Shown here: piece by piece, positions 18,192 to 26,919 of the stretch
How positions within the stretch are numbered: position 1 is the stretch's first letter
How the letters are laid out: the number at the start of each line of letters is the position of its first letter
From: JACKII01 sp965222315
Lineage (GTDB): Bacteria > Pseudomonadota > Alphaproteobacteria > Bin95
NCBI GenBank assembly: GCA_965222315.1
Contig: OZ244951.1
Span: 4,960,001-5,024,000 of the forward strand
Length of the DNA stretch: 64,000 bases
Reading direction: 5' to 3'
Program-made: the position numbers and the translations under genes
The notes under the pieces: generated by a model
Told to the model about the DNA's origin: nothing
Seen by the model: only the letters and a program-made list of their open reading frames with translations
The model's database searches: none

Positions 18192-19976
18192 ATGAATGCG
18201 CCCCTGCCTGACAACACGACCAAGAAGCCTCTTGAAGACTGGATCGCCGATGACGCTCGCGGCCAGAATTTCTTCACCGTCGACCGTGGGCTTCAGGATG
18301 GCCTGAAGCAGTACATGGACGGCCAGTCGCTGCTGGTGCTCTGGCCGCATCTGGAGGAACTGGGCGAGATCGCGGGCAACGAACTGGATGCGCTCGCCGA
18401 CCAGGCGGAAAAGCACCCGCCTATCCTGCACCACCGCGACCGCTATGGCCGCGACGAGCAGTGGATCGAGCAGCATCCGGCCTATCGCGAGATGGAGCGC
18501 ATCGCCTACCAGCGCTTCGGCATTCACCGGGCGAGCCATGCGCCGGGCCAGTTCGGGCGCGACCGGCCCTGGACGCCGCTCGCCAAATACGCGCTGCAAT
18601 ACCTGTTCGTGCAGGGTGAATTCGGGCTGATGTGCCCGATCAGCATGACCGACAGCGGCTGGGCGCTGATCGACGCCTTTGCCTCCGACGAGATCCGGGA
18701 AAAGCTGCGCCCGCATGTGTTGGCCGACAATGTGGACGACCTCTGGCGCTGCGCCCACCTGATGACGGAAAAGGGCGCGGGCTCCGATGTCGGCAATCTG
18801 GAGACGCGGGCCGTGCCGCAGGCCGATGGCACCTGGCGCATTCATGGCGACAAGTGGTTCTGCTCCAACACCGATGCGGAGGTTATCCTGCTGCTGGCGA
18901 GGCCGGAGGGCGCGAAGGCGGGGACGCGCGGGCTCAGCATGTTCTACGTGCCGAAATACCGGGAGGACGGCACCCGCAACGGCTACCAGATCAAGCGTTT
19001 GAAGGAAAAGCTCGGCACCAAGGGGATGCCCAGCGGCGAGATTATCTTTAACGGCGCCAAGGCCTTCCTGATCGGCGAGGAAGGCAACGGCATCAAGCAG
19101 ATCATGCGGACCGTGAACTTCTCGCGGCTCTCCCACGGTGTGCGGGCGGCGGCGATGATGCGGCGCTGCTGGAACGAGGCCAAGGCGGCGGCCAGGAGCC
19201 GGGTCGTGTTCGGCACGACGATCGCCGACTTCCCGCTGATGCGTCGCCAACTCATGAAAATTCTGGTGCCGACGGAGCAGGCGCTTTCGGCGTTCCTGTT
19301 CACCGGCTGGGTGATGGAACTGGCGGGGCAGGGCGACGAGCGGGCCAAGCGGGCGCAGCGCATTATCACCCCGATCTTCAAGTTCCGTGCCTGCCGGGAC
19401 AACGTGCCGGTCGCGACGGGTGCGATGGAGGTGCGCGGCGGCAACGGCTACATTGAGGACTGGGTTAACCCGCGCCTGATCCGCGATGCGCATGTGGGCC
19501 TGCTGTGGGAAGGAACTTCTAATATTAACGCGCTGGACGTGGTGACGCGCGCCATTCCCAAGGAGCAGGCGCACGAGGCGCTGGGCGGGATTTTGCTGGA
19601 GAAGCTGGCTGAAGCGACAGCAATTCCGGCGGCGTTCCGGGCGCGGCTGGAGGAGACGGTGCGGCGGACGGTGGCCTTCGCCGGCGAAGTGGCTGCCAAG
19701 CCGGAGGCGACCGAGCGGCACGCACGGCTGGTGGCGGGGGCTCTGTACCATGCCATGACCGCGGCCCTGCTGGCCGTGGAGGGCGCGCGGGCAGGCTCCG
19801 AGACGGGCGGGGATGCCAGGCGGCTGCTGCTCTCCAGGATGGTGCTGGACCACCGGCTCGCGGCACAGGATCCGCTGGCGATCAGCGACGTGCGCTTTGA
19901 TAAGGCGGCGGAGGCGATGCTGCTATCGGATGAGCCTGCCGCACTGGCTGATGTGAGCGAGGCGTTGGGGTTGTAG
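18192..19976 (+). CDS. Acyl-CoA dehydrogenase, long (AidB-like) form
   Basis: A 594-residue FAD flavoprotein oxidising an acyl-CoA to the enoyl-CoA. The N-terminal extension and QYLFVQGEFGLMCPISMTDSG, the flavin motif LMTEKGAGSDVG (about 195-206) and the C-terminal helix with MEVRGGNGYIEDW resemble the long AidB/ACAD subgroup rather than 380-residue classical enzymes. A C-terminal helical tail of about 130 residues follows the dehydrogenase core. Transcribed divergently from the amidohydrolase pair. Substrate cannot be assigned. The start ATG is preceded by GAGGAAG with normal spacing. Confidence 0.92.
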   Translation: MNAPLPDNTTKKPLEDWIADDARGQNFFTVDRGLQDGLKQYMDGQSLLVLWPHLEELGEIAGNELDALADQAEKHPPILHHRDRYGRDEQWIEQHPAYREMERIAYQRFGIHRASHAPGQFGRDRPWTPLAKYALQYLFVQGEFGLMCPISMTDSGWALIDAFASDEIREKLRPHVLADNVDDLWRCAHLMTEKGAGSDVGNLETRAVPQADGTWRIHGDKWFCSNTDAEVILLLARPEGAKAGTRGLSMFYVPKYREDGTRNGYQIKRLKEKLGTKGMPSGEIIFNGAKAFLIGEEGNGIKQIMRTVNFSRLSHGVRAAAMMRRCWNEAKAAARSRVVFGTTIADFPLMRRQLMKILVPTEQALSAFLFTGWVMELAGQGDERAKRAQRIITPIFKFRACRDNVPVATGAMEVRGGNGYIEDWVNPRLIRDAHVGLLWEGTSNINALDVVTRAIPKEQAHEALGGILLEKLAEATAIPAAFRARLEETVRRTVAFAGEVAAKPEATERHARLVAGALYHAMTAALLAVEGARAGSETGGDARRLLLSRMVLDHRLAAQDPLAISDVRFDKAAEAMLLSDEPAALADVSEALGL

Positions 19977-20000
19977 AGGCTGCCCGCTATATGGCGGCTT

Positions 20001-20248
20001 CCTGGACCTGATCCAGGGGCCATGCCCGAGGCGGGTGAATCGGAGCGCCGGGCGGTTTGGGTGCTCGGGCTCCGGAATGGATCCTGACTTTCGTCAGGAA
20101 TATGGGCGTGGGAGGGGAGCTTGGAACTATAGCTCCCCTCTCCCTGGACTTGATCCAGGGTCTATGCCCGAGGCGGGTGAATCGGAGCGCCGGGCGCTTC
20201 GGGTTCGCGGACTCCAGAATGGATCCTGACTTTCGTCAGGAAAATGGG
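20001..20248. repeat. Two tandem copies of a 106-bp structured repeat
   Basis: Copy 1 spans 20001-20106 and copy 2 spans 20143-20248, with high identity. Each begins with a hairpin (CCTGGA, 5-base loop, TCCAGG) and ends with another (CCTGAC TTTC GTCAGG). The core ATGCCCGAGGCGGGTGAATC is identical in both copies. Between them lies a perfect 9-bp stem, GAGGGGAGC (20112-20120) with 20132-20140. Relatives occur at 17940-18048 and 23022-23130. They follow the acyl-CoA dehydrogenase stop at 19976 and probably end its transcript. Confidence 0.85.
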
Positions 20249-20359
20249 AGGGGGACGCAAGCCTTGCGGAAGATGGTTAATCGGCCCACTTCTTAAGGTT
20301 CACTTCTCAAGCACTGTGGAAATCCGAGGCAGTGATGAGAGGAGTGCATCGTCATTGGG

Positions 20360-20460
20360 TCTACAAAGGGTCTACATCGCATCTACATTCGATCTACAGG
20401 AGATAAACCCGGCATCTACATTATCCGGCTGAAATGTAGAGTTTTGTAGATGAATGTAGA
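20360..20460. promoter_or_regulatory. Phased TCTACA hexamer array with inverted counterpart
   Basis: TCTACA starts at 20360, 20371, 20382, 20393 and 20415, i.e. 11-base steps with one position skipped. The complement TGTAGA starts at 20435, 20445 and 20455, i.e. 10-base steps. Spacing near one helical turn puts all sites on one DNA face, as in cooperative operator arrays or replication iterons. TCTACATT (20415-20422) can also pair with AATGTAGA (20433-20440) as a hairpin. The array ends 122 bases before the secreted amidohydrolase gene. No known regulator consensus is recognised and the function is unknown. Confidence 0.5.
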
Positions 20461-20582
20461 TGTTTTCAGGGATTTTCGGCGAACGGTATTTAGGTAGCTA
20501 TAGCGAAGATATCGGACTCTCGATATACGCCGCGCTACGCGGGCCGCATTCGAGGTGAAGGAAGGTCTGGAGAGGTGGCGCG

Positions 20583-21440
20583 ATGAAACGGAATATTGGT
20601 GCAGAGGCCGCTGTCGGGGCCGTTGTCGGCGCTGTGTTGGCCGTGGCGGCCATCGCGCTCTCCGCTCAAGCTGCCTATGCCGCCGAGCGCCTGTCTGTTA
20701 CCGACACGCACCTGCACTACAGCCATGATGCCTGGGAGGTGTTCCCCACGGATGCCGCCATCGCGCTGCTCAAGGAGGCGGGGCTGAAGCGGGCGTTTGT
20801 GTCGTCGTCCAGCGATGAGGGCACCCAGCGGCTGTACAAGGCCGCGCCGGACCTGGTGGTGCCGGTGCTGCGGCCATACCGGCGGCGGGGTGAGATCGCG
20901 ACCTGGATGCATGACGATAGCCGGGTTGCGATGCTGACCGGGCTACTCGCCAAGAACCACTATGCGGGCATCGGTGAGTTCCATGCCTTTGGCGATGACA
21001 TCAGGACCGATGTTTTGCGCGGCGTGATCCGGCTTGCGAACGAGCACGACGTGTTCCTGCACGCCCATTCGGACGCGGCGGCCATCGATCTGATCTTCGA
21101 GGAGGACCCGGAGGCCATCGTGCTCTGGGCGCATAGCGGCTTCGTGCGTCCGGGCAAGGTCGCCGAGATGCTGCGCAAGCATCAGAACCTGTGGGCGGAC
21201 CTGGCCTTCCGCTCCGAGCAGGGGCAGAACGGCAAGGTGCCGGCGGCCTGGCGGGCGGTGTTCGAGGAGTTCCCGGCGCGCTTCATGCTGGGCACCGACA
21301 CGTTTACGCCGGAACGCTGGCCCTATGTCCCAGCCCATGCCGATTGGTCCCGGGCGTGGCTCGCCGACCTGCCGCCGGACCTGGCGGAAAACATCGCCTG
21401 GCGGAATGCCGAGCGGCTGCTGGCCGCGAGAAGGCGCTAG
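20583..21440 (+). CDS. Secreted amidohydrolase-fold (TatD/PF04909-like) protein
   Basis: 285 residues with an N-terminal signal peptide (hydrophobic 10-30, cleavage after AAYA). The mature part starts with a metal-type motif VTDTHLHY, then an alpha/beta barrel with GEFHAFGDD, FLHAHSDAA, LWAHSGF and FMLGTDTFTP, which match the His/His/Asp ligand order of amidohydrolases. Periplasmic location is expected. It begins a three-gene set with a YtkA-like protein (3-base gap) and a diheme peroxidase gene (overlapping start). This association suggests a periplasmic redox or metal-related role, but the substrate is unknown. Confidence 0.8.
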   Translation: MKRNIGAEAAVGAVVGAVLAVAAIALSAQAAYAAERLSVTDTHLHYSHDAWEVFPTDAAIALLKEAGLKRAFVSSSSDEGTQRLYKAAPDLVVPVLRPYRRRGEIATWMHDDSRVAMLTGLLAKNHYAGIGEFHAFGDDIRTDVLRGVIRLANEHDVFLHAHSDAAAIDLIFEEDPEAIVLWAHSGFVRPGKVAEMLRKHQNLWADLAFRSEQGQNGKVPAAWRAVFEEFPARFMLGTDTFTPERWPYVPAHADWSRAWLADLPPDLAENIAWRNAERLLAARRR

Positions 21441-21443
21441 GCC

Positions 21444-21857
21444 ATGCGCTGGCCGGTCGTAGCGTTGGTGTTGGCGGCCATCCTGCCCGGACCTGCCGCT
21501 GCGGACCCCTGCGCCGCCATGCCGGACGGCGCAATGCGGCTCGTGGCGGAGGACGGCGGGGGCGAGGTGCTGGCTGTGCCGGAACCCGCACCACTTGAGG
21601 TTGGACGGCAGTTTGCGCTGAGCCTCGCGCTCTGCGGCGATGCCAGCGGCTGGACCGTCCGGGAGGTTGATGCGCGGATGCCCCAACATGGGCACGGCAT
21701 GAACTACCGCGCCCACGTATCAGTGGAGGCGGACGAAGGCAGGTACCGCGCTGAGGGCCTGCTGCTGCACATGCCTGGCCGCTGGCGCTTCTCCGTCGAG
21801 GCGGAGCAGGCGGGCAAGCGCGTTGTCTACACCGCCGATGTGCTGGTGATGCCTTGA
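21444..21857 (+). CDS. YtkA/FixH-like small periplasmic protein
   Basis: 137 residues with a signal peptide (cleavage near GPAAA-DP). The mature domain is a beta sandwich carrying the YtkA-like signature: MPQHGHGMNYR, then GRYRAEGLLLHMPGRWRFSV. This pattern is common in small periplasmic proteins next to cytochrome or copper genes. The His/Met cluster suggests metal binding, which is inference. Middle gene of a three-gene set; its stop overlaps the TTG start of the diheme peroxidase gene (TTGA). Confidence 0.75.
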   Translation: MRWPVVALVLAAILPGPAAADPCAAMPDGAMRLVAEDGGGEVLAVPEPAPLEVGRQFALSLALCGDASGWTVREVDARMPQHGHGMNYRAHVSVEADEGRYRAEGLLLHMPGRWRFSVEAEQAGKRVVYTADVLVMP

Positions 21858-22996
21858 GGCTGATGCGGCGGACGATGGCATTGGCGGTGGCGGCATTGCT
21901 CGCCACAGGCGCTCAGGTTCAGGCGCAAGCGGTCCGATTCACGGCGGAGGAGCGGGCCTTTGTGCGCTCGCACGGGCCATGGCCGCCCGCCTTTAGGCCC
22001 GACCCGAGCAACCGGCTGTCAGGGGATCCGGCCGCAATTGCCTGGGGCAGGGAGTTGCTGGCGGACACACGGCTTTCGCGGGGGCGCGATGAGAGCTGTG
22101 TGTCCTGCCACGAGCCGTTCGGGGCGTTCACCGACGGCAAGCCCGCGCCCAAGGGCCTGCACCGGAACACTCTGGCGCTGGCCAATTTGCCGGGAAAGCG
22201 CTGGTACGGCTGGACCGGCGGGTCGGATACGCTGTGGGGCCAGTCGATCCTGCCGATCCTGAACCCGCTGGAGATGGACGCGACCCCTGCCCAGATCGCC
22301 CGGCGGGTGCGGGAGAATGACGGTCTGCGGGCGCGCTTCCGGGCCGTGACGGGTGTGGAACCGCGCGCGGCATAGGATACGGCAGTGCTGGTGCTGGTAG
22401 CGAAGGCGCTGGCGGCCTATCAGGAGACCCTGGTCTCGCCGCGCACCAAGTTCGACCGGTTCCGGGATGCCTTGGCGGCGGGCGATGCAGTGGCGATGGC
22501 AGCCTATCCTCCTGAGGCCAAGCGGGGGCTCAAACTGTTCGCTGGCCGAGGCAAGTGCAGCTTCTGCCATTTCGGCCCGGCCTTCACCAATGGCGAGTTC
22601 AATGATGTAGGGCGGCCCTTCTTTGTGGGTGGCGGCAAGGTCGATCCGGGGCGCTATCAGGGCGTGAAGGATGTCACGGCCAGTCCGTTTACGCGGGCAG
22701 GCCGGTTCGCCGACCAGCCTGATGCAAACGCCCCCAGCCGCTTCCTGGTGCTGAACCACCGCAATTGGGGGGAGTGGCGCGTGCCGTCGCTGCGCAACGT
22801 GGCGCATACCGCGCCCTACATGCATGACGGCTCGCTCGCGACGCTGGAAGAGGTGGTGCGGCACTATTCGGAACTGGATATGGAGCGCCTGCACACGGAC
22901 GGGGAATCGCTGCTTCAGCCGCTGCGGCTGACGGAGCGCGAGGTTGCCGACCTGGTAGCCTTCCTGGAGACGCTGAGCGGGACGCCACGGCCATAG
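21854..22996 (+). pseudogene. MauG/cytochrome c peroxidase-like diheme protein, interrupted by an in-frame stop
   Basis: The frame reads through both halves of a single secreted diheme protein but is broken by TAG at 22373-22375. The first half (173 codons from TTG 21854) has a signal peptide and heme motif CVSCH; the second (GTG 22385 onward) has the second heme motif CSFCH and the C-terminal SLRNVAHTAPYMHDG and FLETLSG. Both parts are in the same frame and the protein sequence is continuous across the stop, so a single nonsense change is the simplest cause. It may be a recent pseudogene, a sequence error, or read-through. Intact family members are about 370-390 residues. Final gene of the amidohydrolase/YtkA-like set. 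Confidence 0.8.
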
Positions 22997-23021
22997 GGGG
23001 GAATCCCGGTTGCCGTGACAC

Positions 23022-23130
23022 CACGGACCTGAACCTGGTTCTGGCGCCATTCCGGAAACCGGATTTCCAGGCGCCGGGCGTTCCAGTTGCAAGCCTCTGG
23101 AATGAGCCCTGAATCAAGTTCAGAGAGAAG
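23022..23130. repeat. Diverged third copy of the dispersed repeat
   Basis: Between the convergent peroxidase and esterase genes. It shares the layout of the paired repeats near 20100: GGACCTGAACCTGG, CGCCATTCCGGAAACCGG, CAGGCGCCGGGCG, CTCTGGAATGAG, and a terminal hairpin CTGAATCAAGTTCAG. It may serve as a bidirectional terminator. Confidence 0.55.
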
Positions 23131-23157
23131 GCGATGCGGGGCAGGCGACTGGGAATC

Positions 23158-24093
23158 CTACAAATGCGCCTGCAAAAACCCACAGATCTCGTCGTATTCG
23201 GCCTTGGCCGCGTCGCCGTAGAAGCGGGCGCGCATGAAGCCGTGGATCATGCCTTGGGCCTCGCGGTAGGTGACGTTGACGCCTGCCTGGGCGAGCCTGG
23301 CTGCAAACTCCCGGCCGTCGTCGCGGATCGGATCGATCTGGGCGGAGTGTACCCAGAACGGCGGCAGGCCACTCAGGTCCTTCGCCATGATGGGCCGGGC
23401 GTAGGGATCGTCCGTGTCCTGCATCCCCGGCAGATACATGTCGCGGTAGGCCTTCGTGCCGGCAAGGGTCAGGCCGGTGCCGTCCGAGAACTCCAGATAG
23501 CTGGGGTAGTCCTGGTCCAGACCGGTGCCGGGGTAGATGATGGCGGCGCAGGCCACCGCCGGACCGCCCGTATCGCGTGCTTTCAAGGCCACAGCAGCCG
23601 AAAGGTTGCCACCGGCGCTATCGCCCGCCAGACCGATCCGCGCGGCATCGACGCCAAGGCGGGCTGCGTTCTCATGCAGCCAGAGCAGGCTCGCCCAGCA
23701 ATCGTTGAACGCGGCGGGGTAGGGATGTTCCGGAGTCAGCCGGTAGTCGACAGAAACCACCAGTGCGCCCGCCTGCTCCGCAAAGCCCCAGGCGACGGAG
23801 TCCGAACTGTCCAGGTCGCCCTTCATGAAGCCGCCGCCATGGATATAGACCACGGCTGGCGCGCCGGCACCGGCGGCACCGGCGGGACGGTAGATGCGGA
23901 CAGGCACGTTGTAGTCCGCAGCTGGTACCGTTTCCTCCCACACCTTCATGCTGGGGGGTGGGGGCTGATTCAGGTTGTTGGAATAGTAGGCCCAGGCCTT
24001 GCGCTGCTCTTCGATGCTTGTGCCGAACATACCGGCCGGTGCGCGGGCGGCGGCGAGGCAGTCCATATCGGGATGAGGTGTCGGCTTGGTCAT
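23158..24093 (-). CDS. Alpha/beta hydrolase, hormone-sensitive lipase family
   Basis: A 311-residue cytoplasmic esterase. The oxyanion motif HGGGFM stands near residue 82, the nucleophile elbow GDSAGG near 157, the catalytic acid in HSAQIDPIRDD and the histidine in GMIHGFM near 288, giving a complete Ser-Asp-His triad. Start MTKPTP is chosen because CAGGGAAA lies about 8 bases upstream; the frame also allows a TTG start 13 codons earlier. It is convergent with the broken peroxidase gene and divergent from an acyl-CoA dehydrogenase. Substrate is probably a short or medium acyl ester. Confidence 0.9.
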   Translation of the reverse strand: MTKPTPHPDMDCLAAARAPAGMFGTSIEEQRKAWAYYSNNLNQPPPPSMKVWEETVPAADYNVPVRIYRPAGAAGAGAPAVVYIHGGGFMKGDLDSSDSVAWGFAEQAGALVVSVDYRLTPEHPYPAAFNDCWASLLWLHENAARLGVDAARIGLAGDSAGGNLSAAVALKARDTGGPAVACAAIIYPGTGLDQDYPSYLEFSDGTGLTLAGTKAYRDMYLPGMQDTDDPYARPIMAKDLSGLPPFWVHSAQIDPIRDDGREFAARLAQAGVNVTYREAQGMIHGFMRARFYGDAAKAEYDEICGFLQAHL

Positions 24094-24227
24094 GGCGGGT
24101 TTCCCTGGAGCGATCTTTCGCGTATGCGCCAAACGAACTGGCGCGCGATGCCGTAGTTATACTAAAGATGAACCAGCCGGGCCGCAAAGCCGCCTGCCCG
24201 AACCGAACGCCGAAGTGAGCACGAACC

Positions 24228-25394
24228 ATGGATTTCCAATTCACCGAGCAGCAGCAGAGCATCCGCGATGCGGTTCAGAAGATCTGCAATGACTTCCCGC
24301 TCGACTATTGGCTGAAGCATGATGACAGCCACGAATTCCCAGAGGATTTCGTCCAGGCGCTGGCGGGGGACGGCTGGCTGGGCATTGCCATGCCGGAAGA
24401 ATATGGCGGTGCGGGCCTTGGTATCTCCGATGCCTGCGTGATGATGGAGACGATTGCGGCGTCGGGCGCGGGCATGTCGGGCGCTTCTGCCGTGCACATC
24501 AACGTCTTCGGCCCGCACCCGATCGTCGTGCACGGCACCGACGAGCAAAAGAAGCGCTGGCTCGTGCCGATGATCGAGGGCAAGGAAAAGTGCTGCTTCG
24601 GCGTGACGGAGCCGGATGCGGGCTTGAACACTGCCGCCATCAAGACGCGGGCCGAGCGAGACGGCGACAACTACAAGATCTACGGCACGAAAATGTGGAC
24701 CTCCACCGCGCAGCAGGCGGACAAGGTGCTGCTGCTCTGCCGCACCACGCCCAGGGAGAAGGTCTCCAAGCCGTTCGACGGCATCAGCCTGTTCTATACG
24801 GACCTGGACCGGAAATACGTGGAAATCCGCGAGATCCCGAAGATGGGCCGCATGGCGGTGGATACCAACTTCGTCTTCTATGACGGCCTGCCGGTGCCCA
24901 AGGAAGACCTGATCGGCGAGGAAGGCCGCGGCTTCTACTACCTCCTGGACGGCATCAATCCGGAGCGCTGCCTGGTGGCGTCGGAGGCGGTCGGCATCGG
25001 CCAGTTCTCCCTGGACCGCGCGGCTGAATATGCCCGAGACCGCGTGGTGTTCAACCGGCCTATCGGCCAGAACCAAGGCATCCAGCACCCGCTGGCGGAG
25101 ACCTGGGCCAAGCTCGCGGCGGTGCGGCTGCTGGTCTACAAGGCGGCCTGGCTATACGACAACGGCGAGCCCTGCGGCGCGGAAGCGAATGGCGCGAAAT
25201 ATCTCGCCGCGGAGTTCGGCTTCGAAGCGGCGGAGCGTGCCATGCTCACCCATGGCGGCATGGGCTATGCCAAGGAATATCATGTGGAGCGGATGCTGCG
25301 CGAAGTGATGATCGCGCGCCTTGCCCCTGTGGGCCAGCAACTGGCGCTCAGCTACATCGCCGAGCGGCAGTTGGGCATGCCGAAGAGCTACTGA
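24228..25394 (+). CDS. Acyl-CoA dehydrogenase
   Basis: A 388-residue classical acyl-CoA dehydrogenase. N-terminal helical domain (MDFQFTEQQQSIRDAV), flavin-binding CCFGVTEPDAGLNT (about 124-137), middle beta domain with TKMWTSTA, and C-terminal helical domain ending with THGGMGYAKEYHVERMLREV, which carries the FAD-contacting glycines. Length is typical. The start ATG is preceded by a gap of 134 bases from the divergent esterase gene. Substrate is not assignable; branched or short-chain acyl-CoA is likely from general family content. Confidence 0.93.
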   Translation: MDFQFTEQQQSIRDAVQKICNDFPLDYWLKHDDSHEFPEDFVQALAGDGWLGIAMPEEYGGAGLGISDACVMMETIAASGAGMSGASAVHINVFGPHPIVVHGTDEQKKRWLVPMIEGKEKCCFGVTEPDAGLNTAAIKTRAERDGDNYKIYGTKMWTSTAQQADKVLLLCRTTPREKVSKPFDGISLFYTDLDRKYVEIREIPKMGRMAVDTNFVFYDGLPVPKEDLIGEEGRGFYYLLDGINPERCLVASEAVGIGQFSLDRAAEYARDRVVFNRPIGQNQGIQHPLAETWAKLAAVRLLVYKAAWLYDNGEPCGAEANGAKYLAAEFGFEAAERAMLTHGGMGYAKEYHVERMLREVMIARLAPVGQQLALSYIAERQLGMPKSY

Positions 25395-25420
25395 GCCGAA
25401 CCGGGCGGGGGAGGCGCTGC

Positions 25421-25819
25421 TTAGAGCGCCGCCTCGTACCAGCCGCGGGCGACGTGGCTTTCGTTGAGCGTCACCTTGATGCGCTCGATGCCGGCTGCGT
25501 CCGCGCCCATGCGGCCCTCGCGGATGTCGCTGGCGATGGCGTCGAACACATGCTTTGCCAGCACTTCCGTCGTCGAGCGCTTGCCGCCGAATATATCCAA
25601 CTCGTCCAGGTTGGCGTAGTTGAGCGGGGTCAGCACCCGCTTTAACGCCTCATGGGCGAGGCCGATATCGACGACGATATCGTTCTCCGTCAGTTCCGGC
25701 CGGAAGAAGGCGACATCGATGACGAAGGTCGCGCCGTGCATCTTCTGTGCTGGGCCGAACGCCTCGCCCGGCAGGGAGTGGGCGATCATGACGTGGTCGC
25801 GGACTTCGACGGCATACAT
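25421..25819 (-). CDS. 6-pyruvoyl-tetrahydropterin synthase-like protein with degenerate active site
   Basis: A 132-residue T-fold protein related to PTPS/QueD. The N-terminal strand keeps one zinc histidine (AHSLPG, H14), and TTEVLAKHVFDAI and VTLNES match the family. However, the catalytic cysteine of the CxxxHGH motif and its last zinc histidine are alanines (AQKMHGA, residues 24-30). The LDHxxLN histidine is also missing (LTPLNYANLDE). It is thus unlikely to be a standard QueD. Start MYAVEV is preferred for GGAC about 7 bases upstream; an upstream start would add 20 residues. Its neighbour upstream (13-base gap) is an MDR oxidoreductase, so they form an operon. Confidence 0.75.
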   Translation of the reverse strand: MYAVEVRDHVMIAHSLPGEAFGPAQKMHGATFVIDVAFFRPELTENDIVVDIGLAHEALKRVLTPLNYANLDELDIFGGKRSTTEVLAKHVFDAIASDIREGRMGADAAGIERIKVTLNESHVARGWYEAAL

Positions 25820-25832
25820 GGGAATTGGTCCT

Positions 25833-26822
25833 TTATTGGGCGTAACGCAGGACAATGCAAAGCGCATCGGCGCTGTCATTGATCAGGGCGGGCAATCGGT
25901 CCGGCGCATCCTCGAACGCAAGCTCATGGGTAATCAGCGCGTCGAGTTCCGGCATTGCCGCCAGAAGCCGCAGGGCGGTTTCCATGCGGCGGCGGTGGCT
26001 CCAGCGGCCGGCTTTGGCAGTGGGGATATGGCCCACATGGGAGGAGATCAGTTGAAGGCGGCGGGAGTGGAATGCCCCGCCGAGCGGCAGGGTGACGTCG
26101 TTGGCGCCATGCCAGCTTGCCTCCACCACGCGGGCCTCGTGCCCTGCTTTCTCCATGGCGAGGCGCAGGCCGCCTGCCGACGCACTCGCATTGATGGCGA
26201 TATCAAAATTATCGGCAATTTCTGTGCGTGTGGCGAAATGTATTCCCAGGCGGTTGGCGATCGCCGCGCGGGCCGGGTTCAAATCCGAAATGGTGACTTC
26301 TGTACCCGGTACCGCGGCGGCCAGGGCGGCGATCAACAGACCGAGAACGCCGGCGCCGACAACCAGCACTCTGTCGCCCGGTGCGGCACCGGAATCCCAG
26401 ACGGCGGTCAGCGCGGTCTCCATGTTCGCTGCCAGCACGGCCCGCCGCGCCGGGAGATCGTCCGGTAAGGGAACGGCTGCATCTACAGGAATTTCCGCCA
26501 TATTTTGGTGCGGATGGAGGGCGAAGCAGGTCTCGCCGACCCGTTCCTGCGGCCCTTCCACCACCTCTCCGACGAAGCAGTAGCCGTATTTGACCGGGAA
26601 AGGGAAGTCGCCCTCCTGGAACGGGCAGCGCATCCGGGTGTGCTCGCTTTCGGGCACCGAACCGTTCAGGACAAGCCGCTCCGTGCCCCGGCTGATGCCG
26701 GAAAACAGAGCCCGCAGGCGCATCACGCCGAGGCTCACGCTATTGTGTTGAGCCTGTAAATTCTCCGTGCGAAGGGCCATCTGGCCCTTTGAAACGGTCC
26801 ATAAAGCGGTAGATGTCGTCAT
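25833..26822 (-). CDS. Medium-chain dehydrogenase/reductase-type oxidoreductase lacking zinc ligands
   Basis: 329 residues. The C-terminal Rossmann half has VLVVGAGVLGLLIAAL (about 153-168) followed by ISDLNPAR, as expected for NAD(P) binding. In the N-terminal GroES-like half, the catalytic zinc cysteine is replaced (FSGISRGTE) and the GHE motif is YGYCFVG, so no zinc site is apparent; the look is similar to BchC-type members. Upstream gene of a pair with the PTPS-like protein. It diverges from opgH with about 97 bases between starts, a space that must hold both promoters. Reaction unknown. Confidence 0.8.
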   Translation of the reverse strand: MTTSTALWTVSKGQMALRTENLQAQHNSVSLGVMRLRALFSGISRGTERLVLNGSVPESEHTRMRCPFQEGDFPFPVKYGYCFVGEVVEGPQERVGETCFALHPHQNMAEIPVDAAVPLPDDLPARRAVLAANMETALTAVWDSGAAPGDRVLVVGAGVLGLLIAALAAAVPGTEVTISDLNPARAAIANRLGIHFATRTEIADNFDIAINASASAGGLRLAMEKAGHEARVVEASWHGANDVTLPLGGAFHSRRLQLISSHVGHIPTAKAGRWSHRRRMETALRLLAAMPELDALITHELAFEDAPDRLPALINDSADALCIVLRYAQ

Positions 26823-26919
26823 CTGGTGTTCTTAACGATCCGTAGAGACTCCGAATAGCCGGGTTGGTAGCCAACGAGGCCCAGGCATCGACGAACAAAC
26901 AAGCGTTGGCAAGCAGGAA

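Noticed and set aside
17703..19853. 716-codon open frame on the minus strand
   Set aside because: Antisense to the acyl-CoA dehydrogenase and part of an amidohydrolase gene. High GC in third positions leaves the opposite strand open; the translation is His/Arg-rich without motifs.
20360..20460. CRISPR array
   Set aside because: Repeated unit is only 6 bases with 4-5 base separations and changes orientation; no long direct repeats or spacers.
23134..24156. 340-codon plus-strand frame over the esterase
   Set aside because: Opposite strand shows a complete HGGG/GDSAGG esterase with an intact triad.
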